This document shows positions 34,648 through 44,811 of a stretch of DNA of 64,000 bases, one piece after another; positions within the stretch are counted from its first letter, which is position 1; every line of letters begins with the position of its first letter. This stretch comes from Pirellulales bacterium. Its GTDB lineage: Bacteria; Planctomycetota; Planctomycetia; Pirellulales; Thermoguttaceae. Below the pieces are notes generated by a model. That model ran no database searches. It worked only from the letters and a program-made list of their open reading frames with translations, and was not told the DNA's origin. The stretch is taken from positions 62,001 through 126,000 of the forward strand of contig JAFGRD010000039.1 in NCBI GenBank assembly GCA_016935315.1. The letters run 5' to 3'. A program made the translations under genes and the position numbers.

Positions 34648-36897
34648 GTGCCAGTGTTCAAGCCGATAGCGATCCTGCTGGTTTTCTCCTTCTCAGGCGC
34701 GTTTGCCGGGGCGCCCGCCACGGAAAACGGGCCGCCGGCGACGAAGAAGGTGCCGGTGACCGACACGTTTCACGGCGTTCCGGTCACGGAGCACTACCGC
34801 TGGCTGGAGAACTGGAACGACCCGGCGGTCCGGCGGTGGAGCGAGGCCCAGAATGCCTACGCCCGCGGTTTGCTCGATCATCTGCCGCACGTGGAGCCGA
34901 TTCGGGCGAGACTGACGGAGATCATGACGGCACAGACGAGCCGCTACGGCAGTTTGGCATGGCGTCGGGGAAAGCTCTTCGCCATCCAAGCACAACCGCC
35001 CAAGCAGCAGCCGTTTCTGGTCATGATGCCTTCGCCCGACGAACCGCAGAAGGCCCGAGTGCTGGTGGATCCGAACGGTCTGGATTCCCAAGGCACCACG
35101 GCCATCGACTGGTATGTGCCGTCGCCGGACGGCACGCTGATTGCCGTTTCCTTGTCCGAAGGCGGCAGCGAATTGGGCGACGTTCACGTGTACGAAACCG
35201 CCACGGGCCGGCAGGTGCACGAGGTCATTCCGCGCGTCAATAGCGGGACGGCGGGAGGCGACCTGGCCTGGACCGCCGACGGCAAGGGGTTCTTCTACAC
35301 GCGTCATCCCCGCGGCAAGGAGCGCCCGCCGGAAGATATGGGGTTTTATCAGCAGGTGTACTTCCATGGCTTGGGGACCCGTACGGAGGACGATCGCTAC
35401 GAGTTTGGCAAGGATCTTCCGAGGATAGCCGAGATCGAACTGGAGATGCACCACGCTTCCGGCCGACTGCTGGCGACCGCGCAGAATGGCGACGGGGGTG
35501 AGTTTTCGCACGCCCTTCGCTCGGCCCATGGCCACTGGCGGCAGTTGAGCCATTTCGGCGACAAGATCGTGCAGGCCACGTTCGGTCCCCAAGGCGATCT
35601 ATTCCTGATTTCCCGCCGGGATGCCCCGCGAGGCAAAATCTTGCGGCTCTCGACGACCGACCCCGGCCCCACCCACCCCGAGACCATCGTTCCTCAGGCC
35701 CGCGACGCCGTTGTGACCAGTTTCTATCACAGCCCCCCCAGCCTGTTGCCCACCGAGTCGCGGCTCTACGTGACCTATCAGCTTGGCGGGCCAACCGAGA
35801 TTCGCGTTTTCGATCACCTGGGGCGTCCGGTCAAGGGGCCAAGCCAGTTTCCCGTTTCCAGCGTCGGCGGGCTTACCCGGCTTGAAGAAGATGACGTGCT
35901 ATTCACCAACACGTCGTTTGTCGATCCGCCGGCCGTCTATCGCTATCGGCCCGGAACCGGAGCGACCGAAAGGACGGCCCTGGCCACGAGCTGGCCGGTC
36001 GATTTCAGCGACGTGCAGGTCGTGCGCGAGTTCGCCACGTCGAAGGACGGCACACGGGTGCCCGTCAACATCCTACTCCCCGATGGTGTCCGGCGCGACG
36101 GAACCAATCCGACGGTCGTTTACGGCTACGGCGGATACGCCAGCAGCCTCAGTCCCCGGTTCAGCGCGACCCTGCACGTGCTGCTCGAGCAAGGATTCGT
36201 CTACGCAATCGCGAATCTGCGGGGCGGCGCTGAGTACGGAGAGCAATGGCACCGGCAAGGCAACCTGACGAACAAGCAGAACGTGTTCGACGACTTTGCA
36301 GCCGTGATCCAACACATGATCGATCGCGGCTATACTCGTCCGGAAAAGCTCGCCATACAGGGCGGCAGCAACGGGGGTTTGCTGATGGGAGCGACCATGA
36401 CCCAACATCCGGAACTGGTCGGAGCTGTGGTTTCGTACGTCGGCATTTACGACATGTTGCGCGTGGAGCTCTCCCCCAACGGCTCATTCAACATTCCCGA
36501 GTTCGGCACGGTGAAGAACCCGGCCCATTTCCGAGCTATGTACGCCTACTCGCCCTACCACAACGTCAAGGACGCTGTGCATTATCCGGCAACGCTGTTT
36601 CTGACCGGGGCCAACGATCCCCGTGTCGATCCGATGCAATCGCGGAAAATGACTGCCAGACTCCAGGCGGCCGCCTCGAGGCAGCCGATTTTGCTGCGGA
36701 CCAGCTCGGACTCCGGCCATGGGCTGGACACGGCCCTCTCGGAACGCATCGAACAGACCGTTGATGTCTACGCGTTTCTCTTCGATCGGTTGGGCGTCGA
36801 GTACCGGCCGGTTGCAGGAGCCGTTGCCGGAGGTGCGGCAGATGCCTCCCCAACGCCACGACGGTCGCAGGCGATCGAGAGCGACACACCCTATTGA
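34648..36897 (+). CDS. Secreted prolyl oligopeptidase family serine peptidase (S9)
   Basis: 749 residues from GTG 34648 (VPVFKPIAILLVFSFSGAFA), chosen because GGGAG lies 9 nt upstream and this start gives a clean signal peptide; the longer frame would bury the signal. The N-terminal catalytic edge (VTEHYRWLENWNDP) and a seven-bladed propeller (about 80-410) precede the alpha/beta hydrolase domain. The triad is Ser in IQGGSNGGLLMG (about 560), Asp in GANDPRVDP and His in SDSGHGLDTA. It would cleave short proline-containing peptides outside the cytosol. Its last codon and stop, TAT TGA, are made by the start of repeat copy 4. Confidence 0.93.
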   Translation: MPVFKPIAILLVFSFSGAFAGAPATENGPPATKKVPVTDTFHGVPVTEHYRWLENWNDPAVRRWSEAQNAYARGLLDHLPHVEPIRARLTEIMTAQTSRYGSLAWRRGKLFAIQAQPPKQQPFLVMMPSPDEPQKARVLVDPNGLDSQGTTAIDWYVPSPDGTLIAVSLSEGGSELGDVHVYETATGRQVHEVIPRVNSGTAGGDLAWTADGKGFFYTRHPRGKERPPEDMGFYQQVYFHGLGTRTEDDRYEFGKDLPRIAEIELEMHHASGRLLATAQNGDGGEFSHALRSAHGHWRQLSHFGDKIVQATFGPQGDLFLISRRDAPRGKILRLSTTDPGPTHPETIVPQARDAVVTSFYHSPPSLLPTESRLYVTYQLGGPTEIRVFDHLGRPVKGPSQFPVSSVGGLTRLEEDDVLFTNTSFVDPPAVYRYRPGTGATERTALATSWPVDFSDVQVVREFATSKDGTRVPVNILLPDGVRRDGTNPTVVYGYGGYASSLSPRFSATLHVLLEQGFVYAIANLRGGAEYGEQWHRQGNLTNKQNVFDDFAAVIQHMIDRGYTRPEKLAIQGGSNGGLLMGATMTQHPELVGAVVSYVGIYDMLRVELSPNGSFNIPEFGTVKNPAHFRAMYAYSPYHNVKDAVHYPATLFLTGANDPRVDPMQSRKMTARLQAAASRQPILLRTSSDSGHGLDTALSERIEQTVDVYAFLFDRLGVEYRPVAGAVAGGAADASPTPRRSQAIESDTPY

Positions 36898-36996
36898 TTT
36901 TTGCATTGTGAATGATCCAGGCCGACCAACGGCAGGCCGGACAAGTCGGGTTCCCGCTGGTCGCCCTCACGCATTGAGTGTGCAAGCGTCAATTAG
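36891..36996 (-). repeat. Palindromic intergenic element, copy 4
   Basis: About 106 bp, reversed relative to copies 1-3: CTATTGATTTTTGCATTGTG, then the CCGACCAACGGCAGGCCGG core, then GTGTGCAAGCGTCAATTAG. Its first bases TAT TGA end the prolyl oligopeptidase gene. It stops about 50 nt before the PQQ-propeller start. Confidence 0.9.
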
Positions 36997-37046
36997 CGAG
37001 ACAATCGAAGCCTCATTCACCGGAAAGCAGACGGAGGTGAGAACAA

Positions 37047-38672
37047 GTGTACATGCAACGAACGATTCCACGGTGTTGTCTTGGGCTGCTGGGGCTGATG
37101 TTCTGCTCGAGCACGGCATGGAGTGCCGACTGGCCGCAGTGGGGCGGGAGTGACAACCGGAACCTCGTTTCGGATGAGACAGGTCTCCCCGACTCGTTTG
37201 TGCCCGGCAAGAGGATGCCCAGCGGCGGGGGCATCGATCCCAAAACGACAGAGAACGTGAAATGGACTGCCCGACTCGGTTCCGCCGCCTACGGAAATCC
37301 GACTGTCGCCGGAGGCAAGGTCTTCGTGGGAACCGACGACCTGATGCTGGCCGATGACCCACGATTCCAGCGGACCCGGGGCGGTTTGGTCAAGTGCCTC
37401 GATGAGGCCACCGGAAAGCTGCTCTGGCAGTTGGTCACTCCCAAGCGGACCCGATTGCCGGAAGGCGCCCACTTCAGTCACCAGCATCTGGGCGGTTGCT
37501 CGTCGCCGACCATCGACGGAAATCGTATGTACGTGGTCGGTAGCGCCGGCGATGTCCTTTGCGTGGACGTCAACGGCCAGGCGGACGGCAACGACGGGCC
37601 GTTCCAAGAGGAGGCACGATACATGGCGGGAGAGGATAACCCGCCGGTGGAGCTGACGGCCGACGACGCCGATATTGTCTGGCGATTCGATCCGATCGAT
37701 GAGCTGGCGGTGATTCCTCACGATGCCGCCAGTTGCTCGGCGCTGATCCACGGCGAACTGGTCTACGTCGGCACGTCCAACGGAGTCGACGAGCCGCACG
37801 CCAAGGTGCTCTCTCCCTTGGCCCCGAGTCTGATCGTGCTCGACAAGCGGACCGGCCGGTTGGTGGCCACGGACGACGAGAAGATCGGCACGCGTCTCTA
37901 CCACGCCCAATGGTCGTCGCCTTCGCTGGGACAGGTGGGAGAGGAGACTTTGGTCTTTTTCGGCGGTGGCGACGGTGTATGTTATGCGTTTGAGGCGCTC
38001 TCCGGCCCGCAACCGCAACCGGTCCACCTGAAGAGGGTTTGGTCTTATGACTGCAATCCGCCGGAGTACAAGCTCCGTGACGGCAAGCCGATCCCCTACT
38101 ACGAGGGCGATAAGCGAAAGGGCTACAGCACGAACAAGAACGACGGGCGTTACGTCGGGCCCAGCCAGATCATTGCCACGCCGGTCTATTGCGCCGGCCG
38201 GGTCTATGTGGCCATCGGCCAGGACCCCGCACACGGCCGGGGGAAAGGGATGCTCCACTGTATCGACCCGAGCGGAAGCGGCGATATTACCGAGACTGGC
38301 CGTGTTTGGACCTATGGCGAGCTCGACCGGAGCATCTCCACCGTTTCCGTTGCGGACGGTCTGCTGTACATTCCCGACATTGCCGGGCGGCTGCACTGTC
38401 TGGACGCCGACACGGGAGAGCGTCGCTGGGTTTACGATACGGAAGCCGAAACCTGGGGCGGTCCGTTGCTGGTTGACGGCAAGATCTTCCTTGCCAACAA
38501 GAACGCGTTCTTCACAATGGTCGCCGGCAGCCAGCCGAGGCTGCTCAGTCGGACGCGGCTTGGCTCTCCCGCCTACAGCACACCGATCGCCGCCAACGGC
38601 GTGCTGTACGTTTCCTCGCAACGGTATCTATGGGCGGTTCGCCAGGATCCACAGGTGGCGCAGCGTCCCTGA
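37047..38672 (+). CDS. Secreted PQQ-like beta-propeller protein
   Basis: 541 residues from GTG 37047, with GGAGG 9 nt upstream; the ATG two codons later is 15 nt from it. A signal peptide is clear (LGLLGLMFCSSTAWSADWPQWGG, cut near A-W-S-A). The rest is an eight-bladed quinoprotein-like propeller; W-x-x-G and LHCLDADTGERRWVYD, IPDIAGRLHC and LYVSSQRYLWAV show the repeated blade ends. Planctomycetes encode many such proteins, often called BamB-like; no enzymatic function can be assigned. Residues of a true PQQ dehydrogenase (vicinal Cys pair, Ca site) are not evident. Confidence 0.88.
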   Translation: MYMQRTIPRCCLGLLGLMFCSSTAWSADWPQWGGSDNRNLVSDETGLPDSFVPGKRMPSGGGIDPKTTENVKWTARLGSAAYGNPTVAGGKVFVGTDDLMLADDPRFQRTRGGLVKCLDEATGKLLWQLVTPKRTRLPEGAHFSHQHLGGCSSPTIDGNRMYVVGSAGDVLCVDVNGQADGNDGPFQEEARYMAGEDNPPVELTADDADIVWRFDPIDELAVIPHDAASCSALIHGELVYVGTSNGVDEPHAKVLSPLAPSLIVLDKRTGRLVATDDEKIGTRLYHAQWSSPSLGQVGEETLVFFGGGDGVCYAFEALSGPQPQPVHLKRVWSYDCNPPEYKLRDGKPIPYYEGDKRKGYSTNKNDGRYVGPSQIIATPVYCAGRVYVAIGQDPAHGRGKGMLHCIDPSGSGDITETGRVWTYGELDRSISTVSVADGLLYIPDIAGRLHCLDADTGERRWVYDTEAETWGGPLLVDGKIFLANKNAFFTMVAGSQPRLLSRTRLGSPAYSTPIAANGVLYVSSQRYLWAVRQDPQVAQRP

Positions 38673-38714
38673 TTTCCGCACGGCTCTGCCGACAGCAGAG
38701 AAAGAAGCCGCGGC

Positions 38715-40097
38715 TCAGCACGTTACGTGGATCAACGCAGCCCTACGCTGCTTCGACTTGTTGTAGGCTTCGGCCGCTTTGGGGGTCGGGAGAACTGCAC
38801 ACTGAATCGATCGCCGGCTGAGATAGCGTCGGGCGTCCTCGTTCAGGCTCAGTTGGCCCGACTGGCCGGCGCCGACGAACAGCATCTCGAGACCACCTCG
38901 GCAAACCTTCTCCAGTTCCTCGGGCCCCACGGTGTGCGAGCTTCCGTAGACGGCCTTGGCCGTGGCCTTGTCTCGCTTCTTGACCTTGCCGTCGGCACGA
39001 ATATAGATGTCCCGGCTATAGGTCTTGCGTCCCACAGTGATTTTGCCGAACTCGGTGCCGATGATGTGCGGATACTCCGGCTTTACGGCAAACCGCTTTT
39101 TGAAGGGGTTTCGGCCGACGAGCTTTCGGGCCAGGGCCACGGCGCCGACCACCACGGCGTCGTCGCCCAAGGCCGATAGGAGGACCCGGCCACCCTCGCG
39201 AGCACCGGTGAGCTGGTCGGAAGCCACGACCTCTTCCACGATCGGAAGGATCAAATCGCCGCACGCTTCGACGACGCCTCCCCCGAGCACGATTACCTCG
39301 GGATCGATCAGGTGACGGACGGTCAGGCAAGCATAGCCAAGGACCTCTGCCGCCCGGCGCATGATCTCGGTTACCAACTCATCATTCAGCGCCAGCGCGC
39401 GACGGAGCATCCCACTGCGAATCACGCTCAGGTCAGCCGGGGCCACCGTGTGCAAAACGGTCTCTCGCCCGGCGGCGATCGCCTCACGAATGTCGCGCTC
39501 GATCGCCGTGCGACTGGCCAACGCCTCGAGGCATCCACGGTTGCCACAACCGCACAGGGGCCCGCCGATCTGTATCACGATGTGGCCGATTTCCGCGGCC
39601 GATTCCCGAGCTCCCCGCCACAGCCTACCCTTCTGGACGAATCCGCCTCCGATGCCCGTGCCGACCAGGATGGCCACAACGCTGTCGGCATCTCGCGCGG
39701 AGCCCAGCCACTGCTCGCCCAGCGCGCCAAGGTTGCAGTCGTTTCCCAGCGCCACCGGAACGCCCAGCTTCTTTTCCATGTGCGAACGCAGCGCAACCCC
39801 CGTGAGACTCATGTTGGGGGTGACGACCACCCGTCCCGCATCGGGATCGACCACTCCAGGCACGGCTACGCCAATCGCCGTCAGATCGGCCGGCTTGACC
39901 CTTTCCTGCCTCATCAGGTCTTCGACGAGCTTCTCGATGGCCTCGACGACTGGCTCTGAGCCTCCGCCACGTGGCGTTGAACACCGCTGTCGGCCGACGA
40001 TTGCGCCCGATTCTTCGGCCAGCGAGGCCTGTAGCTTTGTCCCACCAATATCGATGCCGATATATGCTCGGCCAGCTTCCTTCACCGCGTCCGCCAT
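38715..40097 (-). CDS. ROK family kinase fused to an Mth938-like domain
   Basis: 460 residues. Residues 1-330 form a ROK sugar kinase: ATP motif GIDIGGTKLQ, catalytic region GNDCNLGALGE, NVGTGIGGG-type ILVGTGIGGGFV, and the zinc motif CGCGNRGCLE. By family it phosphorylates glucose or another hexose. Residues about 345-460 match the Mth938/NDUFAF3 (DUF498) fold: FGKITVGRKTYSRDIYI, YGSSHTVGPEELE, FVGAGQSGQLSL, PTPKAAEAYN and the terminal ALIHVTC. I do not know this fusion as a described enzyme. AAGGAGG precedes the ATG. It lies downstream of rpoD, with repeat copy 5 between them. Confidence 0.88.
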   Translation of the reverse strand: MADAVKEAGRAYIGIDIGGTKLQASLAEESGAIVGRQRCSTPRGGGSEPVVEAIEKLVEDLMRQERVKPADLTAIGVAVPGVVDPDAGRVVVTPNMSLTGVALRSHMEKKLGVPVALGNDCNLGALGEQWLGSARDADSVVAILVGTGIGGGFVQKGRLWRGARESAAEIGHIVIQIGGPLCGCGNRGCLEALASRTAIERDIREAIAAGRETVLHTVAPADLSVIRSGMLRRALALNDELVTEIMRRAAEVLGYACLTVRHLIDPEVIVLGGGVVEACGDLILPIVEEVVASDQLTGAREGGRVLLSALGDDAVVVGAVALARKLVGRNPFKKRFAVKPEYPHIIGTEFGKITVGRKTYSRDIYIRADGKVKKRDKATAKAVYGSSHTVGPEELEKVCRGGLEMLFVGAGQSGQLSLNEDARRYLSRRSIQCAVLPTPKAAEAYNKSKQRRAALIHVTC

Positions 40098-40164
40098 GAT
40101 CCGATCCTCCTTGCGTCTGAATGGGTGCGGTGGGCAACGAGTCGCTCGCGCTGCCTGCCCGTGT

Positions 40165-40266
40165 CTAGTGCCCCTTGCACAGTCAGTGCGCGAGTGCGAC
40201 CAGCGGGAGCCCGGTTTTTCCGGCCTCCCGTTGGTCGGCCTTGATCATTGGCAGCACAACCATTAG
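40165..40266 (+). repeat. Palindromic intergenic element, copy 5
   Basis: About 102 bp with eroded ends (CTAGTGCCCCTTGCACAGTC and GGCAGCACAACCATTAG) but an intact GCGACCAGCGGGAG/CTCCCGTTGGTCGG core. It lies between the sigma factor gene and the ROK fusion gene, 67 nt upstream of the latter's ATG. Confidence 0.85.
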
Positions 40267-40333
40267 TAGTATTAGCCGTCGGCGCAGCGTTGTAAAGCGC
40301 AGATTCGCTTTCGTCGGACACCCCGAGGACAGC

Positions 40334-41995
<1,662 letters not shown>

Positions 41996-42424
41996 GGCGG
42001 AATCCTCGAAAAGGCACGGAATACAGGAGAATCAACCCTTGGACGGACGGGATACGCCCGCTAGAAAGAGCACTTCGGGTGCCAACACGTCGGCCGAGCG
42101 CTTCCGCGCGGACGTAAGGCGTTGTATTCAAAGAGCTTGCGGATTGCGCATCAAGCCGGATCAGCCGACCACTGGATTCGCCGTGTTGGCTTCCTGACGC
42201 ATTTCGCTACGGGAGCGTCGCGTTTTGGAATCACAAATTCCGGAGGGGTGTAAGCCCACGGAAAGGCATACTGCCCCTTTTCATTCGACGCCAAAATCCG
42301 CGCTATCCTCCCATGTGGCATATATCATCTACTTTACCTGTTCTGCTTGACCGCAACAACCGCCCAGCAGTTTCAACGGGCCAGGCGGAAAGGGTCACCG
42401 GAGGTAGCCGCCGGAAGTAGCCGG
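41996..42424. other. Gene-free stretch upstream of rpoD
   Basis: 429 nt between rpoD and the LPG-synthase-type gene. An AT-rich patch at 42315-42340 may hold the rpoD promoter, but no box pair is convincing. Nothing else was recognised. Confidence 0.4.
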
Positions 42425-43381
42425 TCAGGATCGGTCGCGCTGTTGGAGGCCTCCCGGGCGCCACATCCAGAGGACGCTCGAGGCGGCCAGCTCCGAGAGC
42501 AGCCAAACCAGCCTCAGCAGCACGGCGCTCACCAGGGCGACGACTTCGCCCATGTGCGGCACCATGAGCTGGGCGAGGATCGCCTCACGCACAACGGCCC
42601 CGCCAGGCACCAACGAAAGGAAGCCGGCCACCATTGCGAGGGAGACACCGGCCGTGTAGAGATGAAGCTGCCGGATCGGGTGGATGTCGGAGATCCCCAT
42701 TGCCTTGAGCACAGCCCAAAGGCTCCACCCCAACAGCACCCAGAGCAGAGCCATGCTGATCCATCCGATCACCAGCGTTCGCCAATCGAGCTTCTCCAGA
42801 TTTGCCTCCGTCGCCGGGTCCGATTTCCCCACGCCGGCCAGTCGGACCAGGCGTTTGAAGATCGGCGGAAGCGTCGGCATGCCGGCCGCGACCATCAGCC
42901 CGATGGCCACCCAGAACAACAACGTCTGGTCGCGAAACCAGGCGGCCAGGATGGCTGCGGCGATGAATGCCCCCGCGGCCATCATCGTGAGCGTCTCGAA
43001 GAACACGCTGATGGCCGCCACGGCCGTGTTGACCCGCTGGCTGCGGATCAGGCCGGCGCGGATCACGACGACCATGGCCTTGCCGGGCACGTATTTCCCG
43101 AGGTGGCCGATGTAGTACGCCCGCAGCGTCTCGCCAAGCCGCGCGTCCTGCCCCAGCACGTGCAAGACACGGTGCCAGAAGAGCCCCGCTGGCAGCAGTC
43201 CCAGCAGATACAGCAGGCCGGCCAGCAGGAGCCAGACGGGATCGAAATTCCAGGGGTACTGGCCCAGATCGGCCAAGGCCTTGGTGATCGTGTGGCGCAC
43301 GGCAAGGAGCACCGCAGCCACTATCAGCAGCTTGACCATGGCCATCAGCCATTTCTTGCGGCGAGATCGGTCGGGGCTCAT
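42425..43381 (-). CDS. LPG-synthase transmembrane-domain (UPF0104) membrane protein
   Basis: 318 residues with about 8 membrane helices. YYIGHLGKYVPGKAMVVVIR (about 88-107) is the signature of the MprF flippase-like/UPF0104 family, and VPGGAVVREAILAQL is the second conserved region. There is no soluble aminoacyl-transferase domain, so it is not a full MprF; a lipid or polyprenyl-glycan transport role has been proposed for such stand-alone parts. The N-terminus is basic. It stands 155 nt from the divergent AI-2E-family gene. Confidence 0.88.
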   Translation of the reverse strand: MSPDRSRRKKWLMAMVKLLIVAAVLLAVRHTITKALADLGQYPWNFDPVWLLLAGLLYLLGLLPAGLFWHRVLHVLGQDARLGETLRAYYIGHLGKYVPGKAMVVVIRAGLIRSQRVNTAVAAISVFFETLTMMAAGAFIAAAILAAWFRDQTLLFWVAIGLMVAAGMPTLPPIFKRLVRLAGVGKSDPATEANLEKLDWRTLVIGWISMALLWVLLGWSLWAVLKAMGISDIHPIRQLHLYTAGVSLAMVAGFLSLVPGGAVVREAILAQLMVPHMGEVVALVSAVLLRLVWLLSELAASSVLWMWRPGGLQQRDRS

Positions 43382-43535
43382 CGGCTGTTTCCGCGGGTGT
43401 GAGCAATTGGGCTGCTGTCAGGTCAGTTCCACCGTCGCAGTCTCATTGTGACTGCCGCCACCCCACTCGGCAAGGTGGCAGCGGATCGGCTACAATGTCG
43501 GTGGAAAAGTACATCCCTCCCCTGGAGAATCCGCC

Positions 43536-44606
43536 GTGTCCCGCATCGTGTCGTTTGTTGTGCTGGTGGCGATCCTGCTGGTCATGGCCGCGTTGTTCTT
43601 TCAGGTCATGGCCTCCTTTCTGCTGCCGATGTTTCTGGCCGTGCTGTTGGTGATCATGTTCGGGCCGCTGCACCGGTGGGTCGTTGCCAAGTGCAAGGGC
43701 CGCATTCGCCTGGCCGCGGGCTTGACCACGGCGGCAATCCTCTTGATCCTGCTGATCCCGGTTCTGCTGATTCTCGTGCCCGCCACCGTCCAGGGCTTCG
43801 GAATCTACAACGGTCAGGACTTCTCCCAGTTCAACCCGGCCGGGTTGGCCAAGGCCAGCGTCGACGCAGCCGGGCGACTCGGCGTTCACTTGGATGAGCA
43901 AGACGTTCGGAAGCTGATCATCGAGAAGACGCAACAGTGGCTGGCTCCTTTGGCCCTGAGCACCACACAATACCTGGGCCGCACGCTGATCGGGCTGGGC
44001 GTGATGATCATCTCCTTGTACTACTTTCTGGCCGACGGGCCCGGCATGGTCCGCACCATCATGCGGCTTTCGCCCTTGGACGACAAATACGAGGAACAGC
44101 TCATCGAGCAATTCGACACGATGACGCGGGCGGTCGTGGTGGCGACGGTGCTTTCGGCGTTTGTCCAGGGGGTGCTGGCGGGAATCGGTTTCGCGGTGGC
44201 CGGCGTGGGCTACGTCTATTTGCTGACGGCCCTGGCCATGCTCTTCGCCATGGTGCCCTTTGTGGGAACCACAATTGTCTGGGTCCCGGCGTGCCTTTGG
44301 CTCTATTTCAGCCCCGACGGATCGACGGTTGCCGCCGTTTTCCTGGCCATCTACTGCGGCGGGGTCGTCTCCCTGGCCGACAACGTGATCAAGCCGCTGG
44401 TGCTCCACGGCCGCTCGAACCTCCATCCGTTGCTGGCCCTGTTGAGCGTGTTGGGCGGCGTCCAGGCCCTGGGACCGATCGGGATCTTCGTCGGCCCGAT
44501 GGTCGTGGCCTTCCTGCAAACCCTGCTGAACATGCTCCACACGGAACTCGACGCCATGGGCAAGCCGCTGAAAGCGGATGACGCGAGACCGGCCTTCCCC
44601 CCCTGA
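43536..44606 (+). CDS. AI-2E family transporter
   Basis: 356 residues from GTG 43536 with GGAG 8 nt upstream. About 8 membrane helices in the AI-2E/PerM pattern: an N-terminal pair, a soluble segment (about 85-150), then ISLYYFLADGPGMVRTI, the FVQGVLAGIGF region, PFVGTTIVWVPACLWLY (about 243-259) and a C-terminal LHPLLALLSVLGGVQALGPIGIFVGP. Family members export small molecules or act as Na+/Li+-H+ antiporters; the name does not prove AI-2 transport. It diverges from the UPF0104 gene. Confidence 0.9.
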   Translation: MSRIVSFVVLVAILLVMAALFFQVMASFLLPMFLAVLLVIMFGPLHRWVVAKCKGRIRLAAGLTTAAILLILLIPVLLILVPATVQGFGIYNGQDFSQFNPAGLAKASVDAAGRLGVHLDEQDVRKLIIEKTQQWLAPLALSTTQYLGRTLIGLGVMIISLYYFLADGPGMVRTIMRLSPLDDKYEEQLIEQFDTMTRAVVVATVLSAFVQGVLAGIGFAVAGVGYVYLLTALAMLFAMVPFVGTTIVWVPACLWLYFSPDGSTVAAVFLAIYCGGVVSLADNVIKPLVLHGRSNLHPLLALLSVLGGVQALGPIGIFVGPMVVAFLQTLLNMLHTELDAMGKPLKADDARPAFPP

Positions 44607-44647
44607 TGCCTTCTCGGTCGTAGCCTCCGTACGCAGCACAATCGAAT

Positions 44648-44667
44648 GCCCCCGCTTTTGCGGGGGC
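44648..44667 (+). terminator. GC hairpin after the AI-2E gene
   Basis: GCCCCCGC, loop TTTT, GCGGGGGC: perfect 8-bp stem 42 nt after the stop codon. There is no U-tract, so it may act with Rho or only protect the 3' end. A second, larger inverted repeat (AGCCGCG/CGCGGCT, about 44693-44729) follows. Confidence 0.4.
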
Positions 44668-44811
44668 GGGTAGGAAGCGGGGCCTTGCTTTCAGCCGCGG
44701 CCAGCGACTCCGCGGGGGCGCGGCTTCGCTGCGGTCTTTCGCACAGTAGTCTTGGGGAGTATCATGGGAGCCGGCCTTCTCCGCAAGGAGGGATGGAAGA
44801 AAGGGCACACG

